From NCBI GenBank assembly GCA_028386065.3, contig JAKUCV010007160.1, positions 75,324 through 139,323 of the forward strand: DNA of 64,000 nucleotides, in the 5' to 3' direction. Under the pieces are notes generated by a model. The model saw only the letters and a program-made list of their open reading frames with translations. It made no database searches and was not told the origin of the DNA. The DNA comes from Turnera subulata (Eukaryota > Streptophyta > Magnoliopsida > Malpighiales > Passifloraceae). Shown one piece after another: positions 1-12,110 of this stretch (positions are counted from its first letter, which is position 1; the number at the start of each line of letters is the position of its first letter). The position numbers and the translations under genes were made by a program.

Positions 1-3000
1 GTCCCATTATCTAGATCAAACACGAGACATGGAATATGTCAATCTCGTATATGTTTAATCTATGTTTCTTGATCCCCGAGTTAACTGTATAAAACGGATA
101 CCCGTGATATCACCATATCACCTAATCCGAGCATGGCCATGCATTTAACAGTTCAACTCTATCAAGAAACCATACGATAATATACCCGTTATATGGGTCT
201 GACGAATCCCCTCTTGATCAGTCAAAACCCACTACATACTCGGCATATACCCAATGATTACCCTTATGTCCACCCAGTTACGGATTACTAGGAATAATAT
301 CAAAGTACATGATTCATATGTTGGATACCTTAACGATCTTAGGTCGGAGGACAATTACATCTATAAGAACCACTAATGACATACATATAACGTTCCATGT
401 AGTGTTCTTATGTGGGTCGGTCCAGTCCACAAGTTCTCCAACTAGTACCCGTATGTAGAATTCATATCACATATGCAATTCTCAACATACGCTAGTCTTA
501 ATTTATTATTACAACCCATCCGTAATAATAATCGACTAGGGACATTTAGGAATATGAAATATTCTAGGGTTATAAGTATGTGCAAGCGTTTATCTCATAA
601 ACGATACTTATTGGAATAACCTTAATGTGTATACATGACAACAAATAATCATCCATGATTGGCTTTTGGGCATATTACACTAACAAATACAACTTATTCC
701 AAACTGTCATCCCATACTAGTACTCCCGGTACTCAACTCACACAAGTCTCACAGTCAACAACAATAACAACAAACTCAACAGTAGCAATACTTTCAACAA
801 CATCAATGGCAACAATTATCAGCTTAATTCATCTCACAACAAACCATTCACAGCCACAAAGTATCATACCAGCAAATATCACACATAGTAAACAAACAGC
901 AACTTGATATCACAGGCAGTATATAAATATTTACTTATCCTCACCTGGTATGCCTCTGAAGTCGCTACATACTCCATATGGCTTTATCTGTCCCTATATC
1001 ATATCAACACATATAATCACATACAATGCACATCGAAGAATGCAATGCATGTGGCTAACTATTAGTTTATTAACTTATCCACAACTAACACCGTTATCAA
1101 CGTTTTCCGAACCGTTTCCATTAAATGTTACTTTTACGGTTGTAAAATAATTATATCCCATAAAATGCTTGTAGCCGATATTGTAATATAAAGTAGAAAC
1201 ATTACATAAAATAATTATTCTTGTCAAGAAAAGAAATAAGTACGTGTACGTTGATTATAATAGAACCATTAAATGAAAATAGTGCCACCGACAATTTATT
1301 AACATAGCCTATATATGATACCAAAATAATTATGACATATTGTTGAAGAAAATAATTTTTTTTGTGAATTAATATATATATAATATTTATATAACCAGTA
1401 ATTGTTAAAAGGTAGAAGTAATATTAATAATATGACAGAAACTTAATAATATAATAAATTAATTTTGCACATAATCATATAATGAAAATAATAGTAAATT
1501 TTCCTAATAGATTGTGCTATTGGATGATTATTATTTTAATCTATAAAACAACACATCTAGTAAATTGTAATATAAATTATGAAGAGTTAATAATAAGGTG
1601 ACATCTTAGTTAACTCTGTAAAATCAATTATAATATAACCTCAGTTATATCATAACCAAGTCCTGTTTATGTATTCGAGAATTATGGTATCTGATAAATA
1701 AATAATTATTTTGACTAATACATGATGTACCTAGTATCGGTTAATATTATAAATGGATTCAGGTTTATCTATATATAGATAATAAAGATATAATACGTCA
1801 GAAAATAATAATGTTACGATTAATTTATATTTTGGCATGCAAGGTGATACCCAATTATGCCATAAAATACTAATTATCTCATAATCTATGTAAACTATAT
1901 ATAAATATCAATCTCTTTTAGAAAATATTATTCGGTCCATTAACGTCCTTAGCGCGTTTGTTATCGTATCCGTTAATACGTAGTCGTCCCGAGAACATGG
2001 GCTTTGCAAAAATCGGCCCGTTTCCGAGCCTGACTTGCAATCCTCCCAAACCCAAACCAAACGATGCAGACGGGTCCAAGGAATTACCCAAAGGTTACTG
2101 TCCCTGGTTCGGTTTGCTGACAGTTCCCGAGACCTCGCCGGAATTAACCACCTGCACCAACCTCACAACCCCTCTGCTACTGTTCCACTAGTAGCATCAC
2201 AGCCCAATTCCACCACCAATCATGACCAAATCCGGCCATAACCGTCAACAAGAAGCTTGCCAGAATCATCCACAACCAGCAACACTCTACTGCCGGCCAA
2301 AACACCACCATCAATCGACAACAGGGCCATCATCAAAACCATAACTGCACACTCACCTACCTCGGCAAAACCCAAAAACAAACCCACGCCATAAAAAACA
2401 CGAAACAACCAAGACTCGATTAGAAGTTATTCTCAGAAACAACCCAGCACAGTTCATTAATTGAAGTAGGAAGGGGGGTTCGAGTACGGTGGCTTACCCA
2501 ACGTCAGCATCGCCAATCGCTGCTACTGTCGGTGGCGACAGATCGAGGGGATCAAGACGAGGAGAGGAGCAGGAAGAGAGAGGGAGGGAAGGAGATCGGG
2601 CGGCGACAGCGTGTGGCGGTGTGTTACAGGCTTCACGTAGCAGGAGAGAGGGAACAAGTGACCCTGCTCCTTGGTTGTCCCGCCCCGGCGACCACTACCG
2701 GAGAAGGCGTGTCACGAACAGAGGCAGGTGAAAGAGGAGCAGAGGCGGCGAGGAGGAAAAAGAAAGGAGGAGGGAGTTGAGGTGACAACATCATCGCTGG
2801 GCTGCTGTGGCCGTGGAGTGAACGCGGCGGTGTTACAGCGGCACGATCTAAGCAGCGGCAAACACGGGCACCATGGTGAAGAGTGGCTCGATTGCTGCGT
2901 CGGCGTGGTTTATGGATCCGCCGGCTTTCGCCTGGTCGCAGCCGGGTTTGGTGACATCGGGGAGGAGCGGCAGCGCGTCAGGTGGTGTTGTCTCGTCGAT

Positions 3001-3226
3001 GTTTCCGTGGTGGGGTGTGAGGCGAGCAAACGGAAGGAAGAAGAAGGGGAAGGCAGAGGAGAGAAAGGTTTGTTGGTGGTGGTGATGGCTGCGCGAGAGG
3101 GAGAAGGAAAGGTGTGAGAAAATCGTGCAGAGAAGAGGAGAAGATAAAGAGGGGAAGAGAAGATGAAGACAAGGGGACAAAGAAAATGAGGAGGGCCGAC
3201 GTGTGGAAAAGCAGGGGAGAGAGGAG

Positions 3227-3255
3227 AAGAAAAGAAAAGAAAAGAAAAGAAAAAG
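3227..3255. repeat. AAAAG microsatellite
   Basis: About five tandem copies of the pentanucleotide AAAAG lie inside the purine-rich leader of the gypsy LTR. It is a simple sequence repeat. Confidence 0.85.
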
Positions 3256-3305
3256 GAAGAGAAAAAAAAAGGTTGTCGGGCAATAATTTTGCCCTGTCGA
3301 CAATG

Positions 3306-3319
3306 AAACGACGTCGTTT
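3306..3319. promoter_or_regulatory. 14-bp palindrome AAACGACGTCGTTT
   Basis: AAACGACGTCGTTT is a perfect palindrome with a central GACGTC, the ACGT core recognised by plant bZIP factors. A related ACTACGTCGTAT motif lies about 90 bp further right. On the minus strand it precedes the pyrimidine-rich leader, as expected for an LTR promoter element. Function is inferred. Confidence 0.45.
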
Positions 3320-3832
3320 TGGACGTCCTCAGCCAACAGTCAACAACCTTGGTCAAAACGCAGGGCTTTGTGTGTTTTATGTTTTAGCTAGGACGAAACT
3401 ACGTCGTATCGACTAAAACTACACCCAAGCTTGTGTTTTGATCCCACGCTTAACTTTAAAAATTTATTTTAGGAAACTCATTAATAGTAATTAGATTCTT
3501 TTATGAAATCTGAAATAAGTTTTCGAAAACACATTTATTAATTATAACGGAAATAAAAGATAATTTTCTTTAAAATTATAACTAGTAATTTTTGGAATAT
3601 AATTACTTGGCAAAATAATAATAAGAATTTCTTTAATCATATTATCAATAAGAATAACGGTAACAAAAATAAATCATAATAAAAATAATCAAAACTTCAA
3701 TGAAGAAGGACAATATGTAATTTAACTCGGAATGGTCGAAATCATCGTTTGACAATGGTAAATTTTTATTATCCATCGTAAAAGTCAAAATAAAACGGTA
3801 AAATCAATAAAAAGGTTACTCGGGTCGTTACA

Positions 3833-4937
3833 TTTTTAAACCCTTGGCATAGATGAAATCAACACGAATTTGTCATCATAAAAAAGGGGGAGATTGTTGA
3901 CCAAAAATTGGGTTAATCACCTCCTGATGTTGATTAGTGGATTAACCATAATTTGACATGATGTATTAATGGTTTTGATGGCTAACAAATTACAAGTGTG
4001 CTTCTAGCCTTCCTTGTGTTGATTTTAGTTTACAGAAGGAATTATGGTTTTTGCTGAAACCATATCTCAGAAACACACTAGATGGTTTTTGTTGCAACCA
4101 CATCTGCGAGCTGTCACTTTCAACATTTTGTGCAAGTTGCGTGTGGTCCTCCGGGCATTTTAAACCCACTTCCAACGGTCTGAACTGATGAACAAGTAAG
4201 TGGGAAGATATTATTGAAGTGCAGAAGACTTTCCCACCAAACTCCTACACAACTCAAGAAGGTGGTCCAAACTTTTCAGATTTGGTAATTCTCTGTAACC
4301 AAGGAGTTGACATGGCGCAACGGTGGCAAGATGAAGAGTTAATGAACTAAAGTCAACTAGAAGTACAAAGATCCATTGCAGCAACCTTCCCCCTCATACT
4401 CAGATTCTATAAAAAGGGTCCAATACAGCTCTGAAGAATTATCCCAGCCATTGTGCAAAATCTGAGTATTGACTTGTGCTAGAAATTGTGGTTTCTAATC
4501 TGGTTTCTCTGTGAGCTTTGTAAAAAATATTCTAAGGGCAGTCTATGAGCAAGTCTTGGATTAGATTTGTTGGAAACTTAAGTCTAGGATTAGATTTGAA
4601 GGTAGGTTAGAGCTTAGCCTGTGAAAAGCTTATAAAAGTTTGAGCTTAGCCTAGAAAAGCTTGTGTTTGTAAAGGTTAAGGTTGAACTTGCAAAAATCTA
4701 AGAATAGTAAGTGTTTGGAAATCCTAAAGGGAGGAACCTTTAGGTAGTAGAGTACCTGGAGAGGGGGAACCACTCTAAATCATCTGTGTTCATTCTCTTC
4801 TACTCTCTCTACTTGCTTTCCTGCTTCATATACTCGCTAAGTGCTCGAAAGATTTGGTATCACAGAAACCAAATCTTTCTATCCGAAAAAACTTAAAGCC
4901 TAATTCACCCCCCTTATTAGGCACTTTTCGGCCAACA
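3833..4937 (+). mobile_element. Copia (Sirevirus-like) family 1: 3-prime internal end and LTR
   Basis: 3833-3894 is the last part of an internal region ending in a polypurine tract (AAAAAAGGGGGAGAT). The LTR runs 3895-4937 (1043 bp), starting TGTTGACC and ending CCAACA, with a TATA box at 4408-4414. The same internal end is repeated at 5027-5087, which identifies 3833 onward as copia sequence cut by the gypsy LTR to its left. No coding part of this family remains here. A polypurine tract of the AAAGGGGGAG type and an LTR of about 1 kb fit the Sirevirus branch of Ty1/copia. Confidence 0.75.
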
Positions 4938-5403
4938 ATTTAGACATCACACCAAATGTAAGCTATTGCATATTTTTGAAAAGGGGAGCAACAAAACAGG
5001 GGGAGCTTTTAAAACTATGTCAACATTTTTAAACCCTTGGCATAGACGAAATCAACACGAATTTGTCATCATAACAAAGGGGGAGATTGTTGACCAAAAA
5101 TTGGGTTAATCACCTCCAAATGTTGATTAGTGGATTAACCATATTTTGACATGATGTATTAATGGTTTTGATGGCTAGCAAATTACAAGTGTGCTTCTAG
5201 CCTTCTTTGTGTTGATTTTAGTTTACAGGAGGAATTATGGTTTTTGCTGAAACCATATCTCGAAAAACGCCAGATGGTTTTTGTTGGAACCATTTCTGCG
5301 AGCTGTCACTTTCAACCTTTTGTGCAAGTTGCGTGTGGTCCAAACTTTTCAGATTTGGTAATTCACTGCAACCAAGGAGTTGACATGGCGCAACGGTGGC
5401 AAG
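4938..5403 (+). mobile_element. Second family 1 unit: 150-bp internal end plus truncated LTR
   Basis: Directly after the first LTR comes about 150 bp of 3-prime internal sequence with two purine tracts (near 4978 and 5007) and the polypurine tract at 5077-5087. A second LTR copy starts at 5088. Compared with the first LTR it lacks 119 bp, the sequence between two copies of the 7-mer GTGGTCC (4143-4149 and 4262-4268), so the loss looks like a short-direct-repeat deletion. It stops at 5403, where the family 2 LTR begins; in the first LTR the equivalent sequence continues with ATGAAGAG. Confidence 0.75.
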
Positions 5404-6799
5404 TGTTAGCCTAAACATGTGTTAAGTGCTTAATTAAGTAATTAATTAAGACTAATCTTATTTTTAGTATATTTATGATGATTATTCAATGCCTATATTA
5501 TTATTTTGATGACTAACAAACAGTATGGAAAGCCCTTGTGTGTTTTAAGCATTTGCAGAAAATTTGGTTTCTCGTAGAAACCAAATACCATGAAGATTTG
5601 GCTTCATCATGACTTTTCCATCGAACCAAAGTGTCGCTATTTGGGCAGTTGGAGTTGTGGTCCTGAAAAGTAGCTATCTTTAATGTAACTTTACCTACGG
5701 ATTTACTTTGTCTCCAAGGGTCAGAAAAAGTTTAGAAAAGTGGTCCTCACATACTCTTTCATGCCTTAAAGAGCTGGTGCTCCACACTTCTATTTTTGGG
5801 ATACTTTTTGAAGATTAATAAATAATTTTTGTCCAAGTAATTACCAGTTTCGGTTCAGCCAACAGCCAAACGTTGACAGTTTTAAACTAAGTCAACTATC
5901 GATTAAACTTGCACTCTAAGGGTTAGAAAACGTTCAGAAAAGTGGTCCTCATATCCTCTCTCAACCCTGGAAGATCTGATGGTCCTCACTTTCCATTTTT
6001 GGAAAGCTTTTTGAAGAAAAAGAATTGCATCTCAAGTATTCTCCAGATTTGGCTTGCCTACGTAGACTTTTTTATTAAAGAAGCAAGAAGTCAACTCCTA
6101 TGCCACCTGGACATCATAAGGCCTTTATGTGAACGTTGTGAGAGAGCTTTCCCATCCTGAGAATCTATATATAGAGGTCTGAAACCTCATTAGAAGGTGC
6201 ATTTCAGCCTGTTGAAAGATTCTGTGATATTTAGTTTCTGCTAGAGCCAAGTCCTCTGGAGATTCAAAAATTCAGATTGAGCTTACCTTGAGTGAATCTC
6301 CTGTTCTAAACTCGTTGTAAACACTTCTTGAGTGAGTCACTCTTGAAGTTATCTTGTTGAGGGCATTATAAGTGAGAATAAGTTTTAATCTTACTTTATA
6401 CTCAAATCTAGTTTTGAGAATAGGTTAGAGCTAAGCCTTTCAAAAGCTTGAGTGTAGGTTAGAGCTGAGCCTTTGAAAAGCTTAGGTTAGAGCTGCTCCT
6501 GTAAAAGCTTGTAAAGGTTAAGGTTGAACCCGTAAAAGCGTAGTATAGTAGAGAGTTAGAAGTCCTAAAGGGGGGACCTTTAGGTAGTGGATGTACTCCT
6601 TTGTGGGAAACCACTCTAAATTACTTGTGTCTTATTGCCTCTACCTTGTTACCTCTACCTCATACTCTTCATTTAACCGTTTTGACATTTGGCTGCAATA
6701 GAAACCAAATCTGTGCAACAATTTGGCTGCATCTGGAACCAAATCTATTTTAACTCGAAAAAACTAATTCACCCCCTTCTTAGCCTTTCTGGGCCAACA
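5404..6799 (+). mobile_element. 5-prime LTR of copia family 2 element
   Basis: The LTR is 1396 bp, begins TGTTAGCC and ends GGCCAACA, with a TATA box (TATATATA) at 6166-6173. It interrupts a family 1 LTR and is followed at once by a primer-binding site and gag. No intact 3-prime LTR of this family was found; the element is cut off at about 26825 in reverse transcriptase. Confidence 0.8.
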
Positions 6800-6801
6800 A
6801 T

Positions 6802-6813
6802 TGGTAGCGGAGC
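6802..6813 (+). promoter_or_regulatory. Primer-binding site of family 2 element
   Basis: TGGTAGCGGAGC lies two bases after the LTR end. It resembles the usual initiator-tRNA-Met site TGGTATCAGAGC but differs at positions 6 and 8. The second change still permits a G-U pair. Confidence 0.7.
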
Positions 6814-6855
6814 TGCGTTTTTAGTGTAGTGGATTAGCCTCCAGAGAAAAAGATC

Positions 6856-7581
6856 ATGGGTTATGAGGAAACAAGCATCAACAAGGAATCCTACTTTGAT
6901 GGTGCTAATTTTAACTATTCAAAGGTCAAGATGAAGAAGCAACAAAAAGGAAGGAGTCCTAGGGGAGTGAAGATTGAAAAGCCCAAAAAGGATCCTCTAG
7001 TGTGCTTTGGATGCAACTGCCCAGGTCATATCGAGTTTGAATGCCCATACCAAAAGAAGAACATATATGGTTCCTCAAAAACCAAGAAAAAGAAGGATAT
7101 GGCTGCTTGGGAGGACTCAGATTCTTCAAGCAATTCAGACACAGATGAAGGTGTGAATTTGTGTCTCATGGCTCAAAAAGAATCTGAGGTAAATGGTTCA
7201 CCTGACTTTACTTTTGATGAATTACAAGATGCTTTTGGTGAATTGCATGATAAGTATATACAAGCACTCAAAAAGAACATTGCATACAAGAAACGTATTG
7301 ATATTTTAGAGTATGATGCTGAAGCACATAAGATTGCACATGAAAAACTTGATCTTGCTCATGTTGGTGTGTTGAAATCTTGTGAAACTTTGAAAAGTGA
7401 GAACCTTGCCATACAAAATGCTCATGATGGACTAGAAACAAAGATTGCTAGTAATATTGCTATGTGTGACAAGTTGTTGAAAGAGAATGATATACTTAAG
7501 AAAAGTGTTGATGATTTGAAATGTTCTCTTGAGAAGTTCACTAGAGGCACAGATAATTTAAATCTGTTGCTAGGTCAATAA
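6856..7581 (+). pseudogene. Gag of family 2 copia element, internally deleted
   Basis: This 241-codon ORF starts with ATG 43 bases after the primer-binding site. Residues 10-25 match the beginning of copia Gag (a SYFDGANFNY motif), but the sequence then jumps to a basic linker before a zinc knuckle (CFGCNCPGHIEFEC, about residues 55-68). Most of the central Gag (UBN2-like) domain is therefore missing. An acidic/serine stretch follows and residues about 120-235 form a predicted coiled coil ending in NLLLGQ, as in the other Gag copies of this window. Gag would normally build the virus-like particle and bind the RNA. The deletion makes a functional protein unlikely. Confidence 0.8.
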
Positions 7582-8139
7582 AGACACTCACTAGACAAAA
7601 GTGGGATAGGCGCAACACATATGGTTTTTCACAAGCCAAATCTGCTTGTAAAATTTGTTAAAGAGGAATCTAGAACTCCATATAGACCTAGATACCATGA
7701 CACTATAGGCCTAACTATCATAAGCACTCACATAGACCTGATATTTCATACTATTATTATGAAAAAAAATTGGACAGACAATCAGATCTTGTGCTTATAG
7801 GAAGAGAAACAATCATGTGAAGTGTATTTGGGTTTCGAAAGGAACCAAATCTGACCCTGAAGGACCCAAGTTAGTTTGGGTATCCAAAGCTTGATTATAT
7901 GACAGGGTGCAAGGAATGAATGGGTTCTGGACAGTGGTTTTCAAGACATATGACAGGTGACCCATCAAAATTTTCATCCCTCCTTTCAAAACACCAAGGT
8001 AATGTTACTTTTGGTGATAGCTTAAAGGTAAAATTCTTGGTATTGGTAAGATTGGTGTTGACCATACTATTGAGCATGTGCTTCTTGTTGATAATCTTAA
8101 GTACAATTTGCTTAGTATTAGTTAGCTTTGCGACAAAAG
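7582..8139 (+). pseudogene. Gag tail and protease of family 2 element, broken
   Basis: After several stops, a Gag tail ending in the LVWVSKA-type motif of Sireviruses precedes the protease at about 7913. The catalytic LDSG motif is present, but one base is missing just after it, so the expected GCSRHM sequence continues in another frame (SRHMTGD at about 7946). A further frameshift lies near 8029 and a stop replaces the residue before LCDK. The coding sequence stops at 8139 and resumes at 25164 with the next residues of the same domain, which proves that 8140-25163 is an insertion. Confidence 0.8.
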
Positions 8140-8487
8140 TGTTAGATTATATGCCCTACGCTATAGAGGGGGGGAGGGGGGGGGTGAATAGTTTTTATGG
8201 ACAAAATAAAAATTTGCAGGAATAAATGTTGAATGAAAGAGAGAAGGAAAGATCACACCAAATTTTTATACTGGTTCACACACACAACTTGTGGCTAGTC
8301 CAGTCCTCCGAGAGACTCTCTCGAAGATTTCATTATCTACGTTAAGCTTCTGGGTGCTTAACAAACCGTTTACAACTTGAGAGTTCAAGTCATATGAACC
8401 TCAACACTCTTGCTTGAAGTTATCACACTTCAAGACTTCTCACACAGAAAGAAACCCTCTTCCTATGAATTACAACAAGGGAACAAT
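8140..8487 (-). mobile_element. 3-prime part of the 3a 3-prime LTR
   Basis: Read on the minus strand this ends with a C-rich tract and CTAACA, matching the ends of the family 3 LTRs at 18473 and 41003. The stretch with TTAAGCACCCAGAAGCTTAACG (split by the strand) matches the region downstream of the TATA box in those LTRs. It is separated from the rest of the LTR (14998-15993) by the Athila-like insertion. Confidence 0.8.
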
Positions 8488-8944
8488 TGATAACTTCCCA
8501 TAAGTATATGGGGTTGTTGTAGTACCAAGGTCGTCTCACAGGGATCTTTGCTATGTACTATTCAACTAAGCAATTTATGATTATCTAGAGAAATAAAGTT
8601 GAGGATTGATGTTTGAATTGGAACATTAAAGTGATTAAAGATGATTAAAATCAATAATATTAAACATCGAGGACTTTGGGGAATTCCTTGCCAACATTTT
8701 CATGCAATTAAGCTTCGCATAAGCAGACCATGTCCTGCCACTACACAGCTAGCCTATATAAAATATATGAATTAAATCTAAAATAAACTCTTTTAAATGA
8801 AACGGTAAATCTAAGCTAAATCGATAACCTACTCTCGTAGTGCCGTGTAGGAAAAACAAGATGGATTAATAAAATAAATAATATTTTACAAGCTAAAAAC
8901 CGTTGAAAGAACGCGTGAAATGAGTGCAAAATGCGTACTCATCA
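8488..8944 (-). mobile_element. Left (3-prime) LTR of Athila-like element, internally deleted
   Basis: This LTR is only 457 bp against 1639 bp for its partner. Both ends are conserved, but about 1.2 kb between CTCGTAGTGCC and AAACAAGATGGATT is missing. LTRs are identical at insertion, so this deletion came later, or arose during reverse transcription. Confidence 0.88.
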
Positions 8945-10646
8945 CCACCCCAAACTTAAGATTTTGCTTTTCCTCAAGCAATTATCGTGAAAAACCGGGA
9001 TGAAAACGTCTTTCTCGTTGGAGTTATTGGACCTTAACTGACCAAAGTTACATGTGAATTCTCGAAGAAGTCACGAAGGAGGCCTAGGTGACTAACCTAC
9101 AAAAATCGAGAGAACAAGTGCCAAGATGATCCGAACATGCAGTTTGTTAGGCAATTAATCCCATTGATTTAAATTCACAACTTCCCTCTTTGTTTGCTAA
9201 AAATAATGAATTTGGCAAAAAACGGGGTCAAATATGCAGAATTACTTCCCGGCCTCTACTAATGACAAGGACAATTTTACGGGGATCAAAAGGTCTTTAT
9301 TCGGGTTGAAATGAGGCTTGGGTTATGTTTAAGAAAGAAAATGGTAAAGGAATTCAAAAGATGCAAATGCCTAAAAGAAGAATCTTACCGTAACATAGCC
9401 AAGCAAAGTGTCTTCGGAATGGTTCTAATGAACATTGTGTGAGCCATGGAGAGTTTTTTTGTGTTGCCTTCTTCCTTTTCTTTCTCTTTTTTTTTTTGCG
9501 AGATACATCAATTCTGTGCGTCATATCCTTTTTTTCTTTTCTTTTTTTCTGTGAAGTATCTCTCTCTTTTTTTTTTTTGAAAGCAAAGGCAAATGATCTC
9601 TCCAACGTCGACATAGGCTGCTTGTGTTGTGTCTGCGTGTAGATGAACCACCACTTTTCTTGATGTTAGGCATATGTTAACGAAAGATGAATTTGAGCAA
9701 ATGCACATGGGAGGGTGTTTATGAAAAAAGTATGGTGATAGCCATAGGTTCAAAGGGTACAGGCGGTGAATGAGGTTTTAGCAACAAAAAATAATGGCTA
9801 TCAGAATAAAGGCCCGAAGTGGTTTGCGATGGTAAATGTACATACATGAGTAGGCTATGTGGTCTGTGTGTGGCTACAAAAGAATGGCTTAATCCTATCC
9901 CTGGAAAACAATCCTTGTGAAAATTTCGCTTTGATCGGGTTATGAACCTGTTCTAAGATGCAAAAAATTTTATGCCAAATGTGTTTAAACAAAAACAAGC
10001 AAAGTGAAGAGGTTAGAAGCGAAATTAGACCAATCAGAAAAAATTTACCAACAAGCATGACTCAGTCATTTGGAAACTCGTCTTCAAGTATTCATTCCAG
10101 CGGACACACGAGACTCGATTGTGCAAACTCGGAGAAATCCATGAACTTAAGTCGGATGGGGCCCAATTAAGCCCGACGTGTTCGTCTGCAACTTGCAAAA
10201 ATTTTATTAACGCATAAAAAAAATGAAAATAAAATAAAAATATTATTGTTATACTAATGAAAAGAAAGCTAGAAAGAAATAAAGGCTGCAGCCGCTATGC
10301 TGAAAGTATAGCCACCCCAAACTTAAAGCTTGCAGTGTCCTCATTGCACAAAAGTAAGCTAGAAAAGTCTAGAAAACAAAATAGGGGCAGCGACCATATT
10401 AGCAAAAGTGAGTTTGCGAAAATGTTTAATAGAAAATAATGAAACAGCAAAAAACTAAAGGAACCTGAACTTGCTGCTTTTTATTTGTGGAAAGGGGAAA
10501 GAATCATGGGTTGCCTCCCACGAAGCGCTTCTTTAACGTCTTGTAGCTGGACTCGATGCTCCTCATGCTGAAGGTGGATCAGGGAACGGTTTCACTACCT
10601 CTTGTCCGGTAGGCTCTCCAGGATGATAAAGCTTGGGTAACAAGAC
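8945..10646 (-). other. 3-prime non-coding region of Athila-like element
   Basis: No credible ORF is present. The minus-strand polypurine tract AAGTTTGGGGTGG lies beside the LTR (8945-8959), and a second copy of the same motif lies at about 10311-10325. Near 10505-10560 the minus strand carries the AAAGAAGCGCTTCGTGGGAGGCAACCC-type junction (split here by naming only its parts GAAGCGCTTCGTGGG and GGCAACCC), which in Athila elements follows the end of integrase. The missing 3 kb of pol was therefore cut out between about 10650 and 10560. T-rich tracts at 9460-9580 produce false ORFs on both strands. Confidence 0.65.
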
Positions 10647-12010
10647 TCAGTTTCCAATTCTAAGGTCTTGTTTTTGGATGCTACTCTCGCGCCAGTGTTT
10701 GGTTCCTTTTCTGCCAGCTTCATGAGTATAAACTGAGGGATTAATCCCGATAAGATCATCACTGGAAGACATAATTATCTTCTTGTGTCGTCCCTTATCT
10801 TTCAGCAACTTATCTTCCTTTCCCTCAGTAAAACTCACATTTATATCACCTGGATGTGAGGAGTTTGTTCCCAGTAATTCACATTGGAGCTCAGGAGGTA
10901 CAGGTTTCATCTTAACCTTCGGAGCATTTTCTTCTGTCATGACTTCTGGCGTCTTATCTAACTTCTCAAATCTCATGTCTTTTATTTCAGATGCCAGAAA
11001 TAAGATCTCAAGCTGGCGTGCGTAATCTGCTATCTCAGGATGTGGGTCCTGAATACCTTTACTAAGAGCGATACACGCCAACAGTGGATCTGCACAGCCT
11101 GCCTGTGCAAATGTTTCGTCAACTGCTATCTCATGTATGTCAAGTCGGTAGCATGAATCGTCCGGCACTCTTTTGCGAATTACTTCATCAACAGTGAAGC
11201 AAATCTTTTCAGAGCCGACTTGTAGCGAGAGCTTCTCACCCTTGACATCAATGATGGCACCAACAGTTGCCAAAAAGGGTCGTCCCAGGATGATGGGTAC
11301 GTGGTGATCTACTTCCATGTCGAGAACCACGAAATCAACTGGGACGAAGAAGTTCCCAATTTTGATAGGAACGTCCTCTAAAATTCCCACTAGAAACTTG
11401 ACAGGCCTATCTGTTAGGTGGAGTGACATAGCAGTAGGTTTCAGATCCCCTAGGTTGAGTTGCTTGCTAATCGATGAAGGGATCACACTAACACTTGCGC
11501 TAAGATCGCAAAGTGCTCTCTCGATGCGTACCCTTCCTATGTCGCAGGGGATAGTGACCGTCCCGGGATCTGGAAGCATGTTTTGAATGACCGCACTACA
11601 TTCTCCCATCAGTGCCACTGTCCCATAATCGATCAGTTTATTCTTATTGGACAAGATGTCCTTTAAGAATTTGGCGTATGTAGGCATCTAGAACACGGCC
11701 TCAATGAACGGAATGTTGATGTAGAGCTTCTTCAAGATCTCAAGGAAACGTCCAAACTTCTTGTTGTGAACCAGTGGGTTAAGCCTCTGAGTGAGGGGTA
11801 TAGGCAGAATGTAAGCCTTAAATTCATCTTTCTTTGCCTTCTCCTTTTCGGCTTGCATAGCCTGCTCATGCTCCGCAGGCTTGCCTTCTTGCATGGCCTG
11901 GCCATGCTCCTCTTCTACTACCGGGGTTGGAGGTTGTTATCGCTCTACATACTGAGTACCACTCCTAAGAGTGATTGCATTACATTGAGCGTTGGGGTTA
12001 ACCTCCGGTT
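10647..12010 (-). pseudogene. Protease region of the Athila-like polyprotein
   Basis: On the minus strand the AITLRSG motif typical of Athila lies at about 11990. A lysine/glutamate-rich linker and the LNPLVHNKKFGRFLEILKKL segment (about 11830-11770) follow, then the 346-codon open stretch 11687-10647. In the latter the retropepsin active site reads LCDLSASVSVIP (usual form DLGASV), followed by VPIILGRPFLAT, the second conserved protease motif. Stops lie at 11938-11940 and 11688-11690. The final residues (DLIGINPSVYTH) match the very start of the Athila reverse transcriptase, after which similarity ends. The protein is therefore cut before RT and cannot replicate the element. Confidence 0.85.
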
Positions 12011-12110
12011 TAGCTGGTAGTCTGCCTGAATTGCCCTGACTAGAGCCTGCTTGAGCAATCTGACATTCATGGCTGTTTAATTTGTCAAAAAGCCCTTTTA
12101 TAACCTGCCG

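Larger units (their letters stand above)
1..3832 (-). mobile_element. Partial long LTR of a Ty3/gypsy (Tekay/Del-like) element
   Basis: The right edge ends GGGTCGTTACA, so on the minus strand it begins TGTAACGACCC, the usual terminus of Tekay/Del-type LTRs. Read on the minus strand, an AT-rich start is followed by an ACGACGTCGT promoter-like box near 3310 and a long C/T-rich leader (about 3265-2500), the same order as in the solo LTR at 27669-29687. Long ORFs in 2489-3416 on both strands come from this purine/pyrimidine-biased leader and look spurious. 1-2470 is AT-rich with no gene visible. The left end lies outside the window, so neither the length nor a TSD can be checked. The LTR is inserted in the 3-prime internal region of a family 1 copia element, whose sequence resumes at 3833. 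Orientation is inferred from composition. Confidence 0.6.

Noticed and set aside
1..650. Possible organelle or rDNA insertion.
   Set aside because: I see no match to genes of either; the sequence resembles retrotransposon LTR or UTR DNA.
2489..3416. Overlapping ORFs of 80-160 codons on both strands.
   Set aside because: They come from purine/pyrimidine-biased leader sequence of an LTR, have low-complexity composition and no domain.
9354..9753. ORFs on both strands across T-rich and A-rich tracts.
   Set aside because: Low-complexity translations (Lys or Phe runs) inside the Athila-like 3-prime non-coding region.
10783..11586. Plus-strand ORFs of 80-89 codons.
   Set aside because: They are shadows of the Athila-like protease frame on the minus strand.
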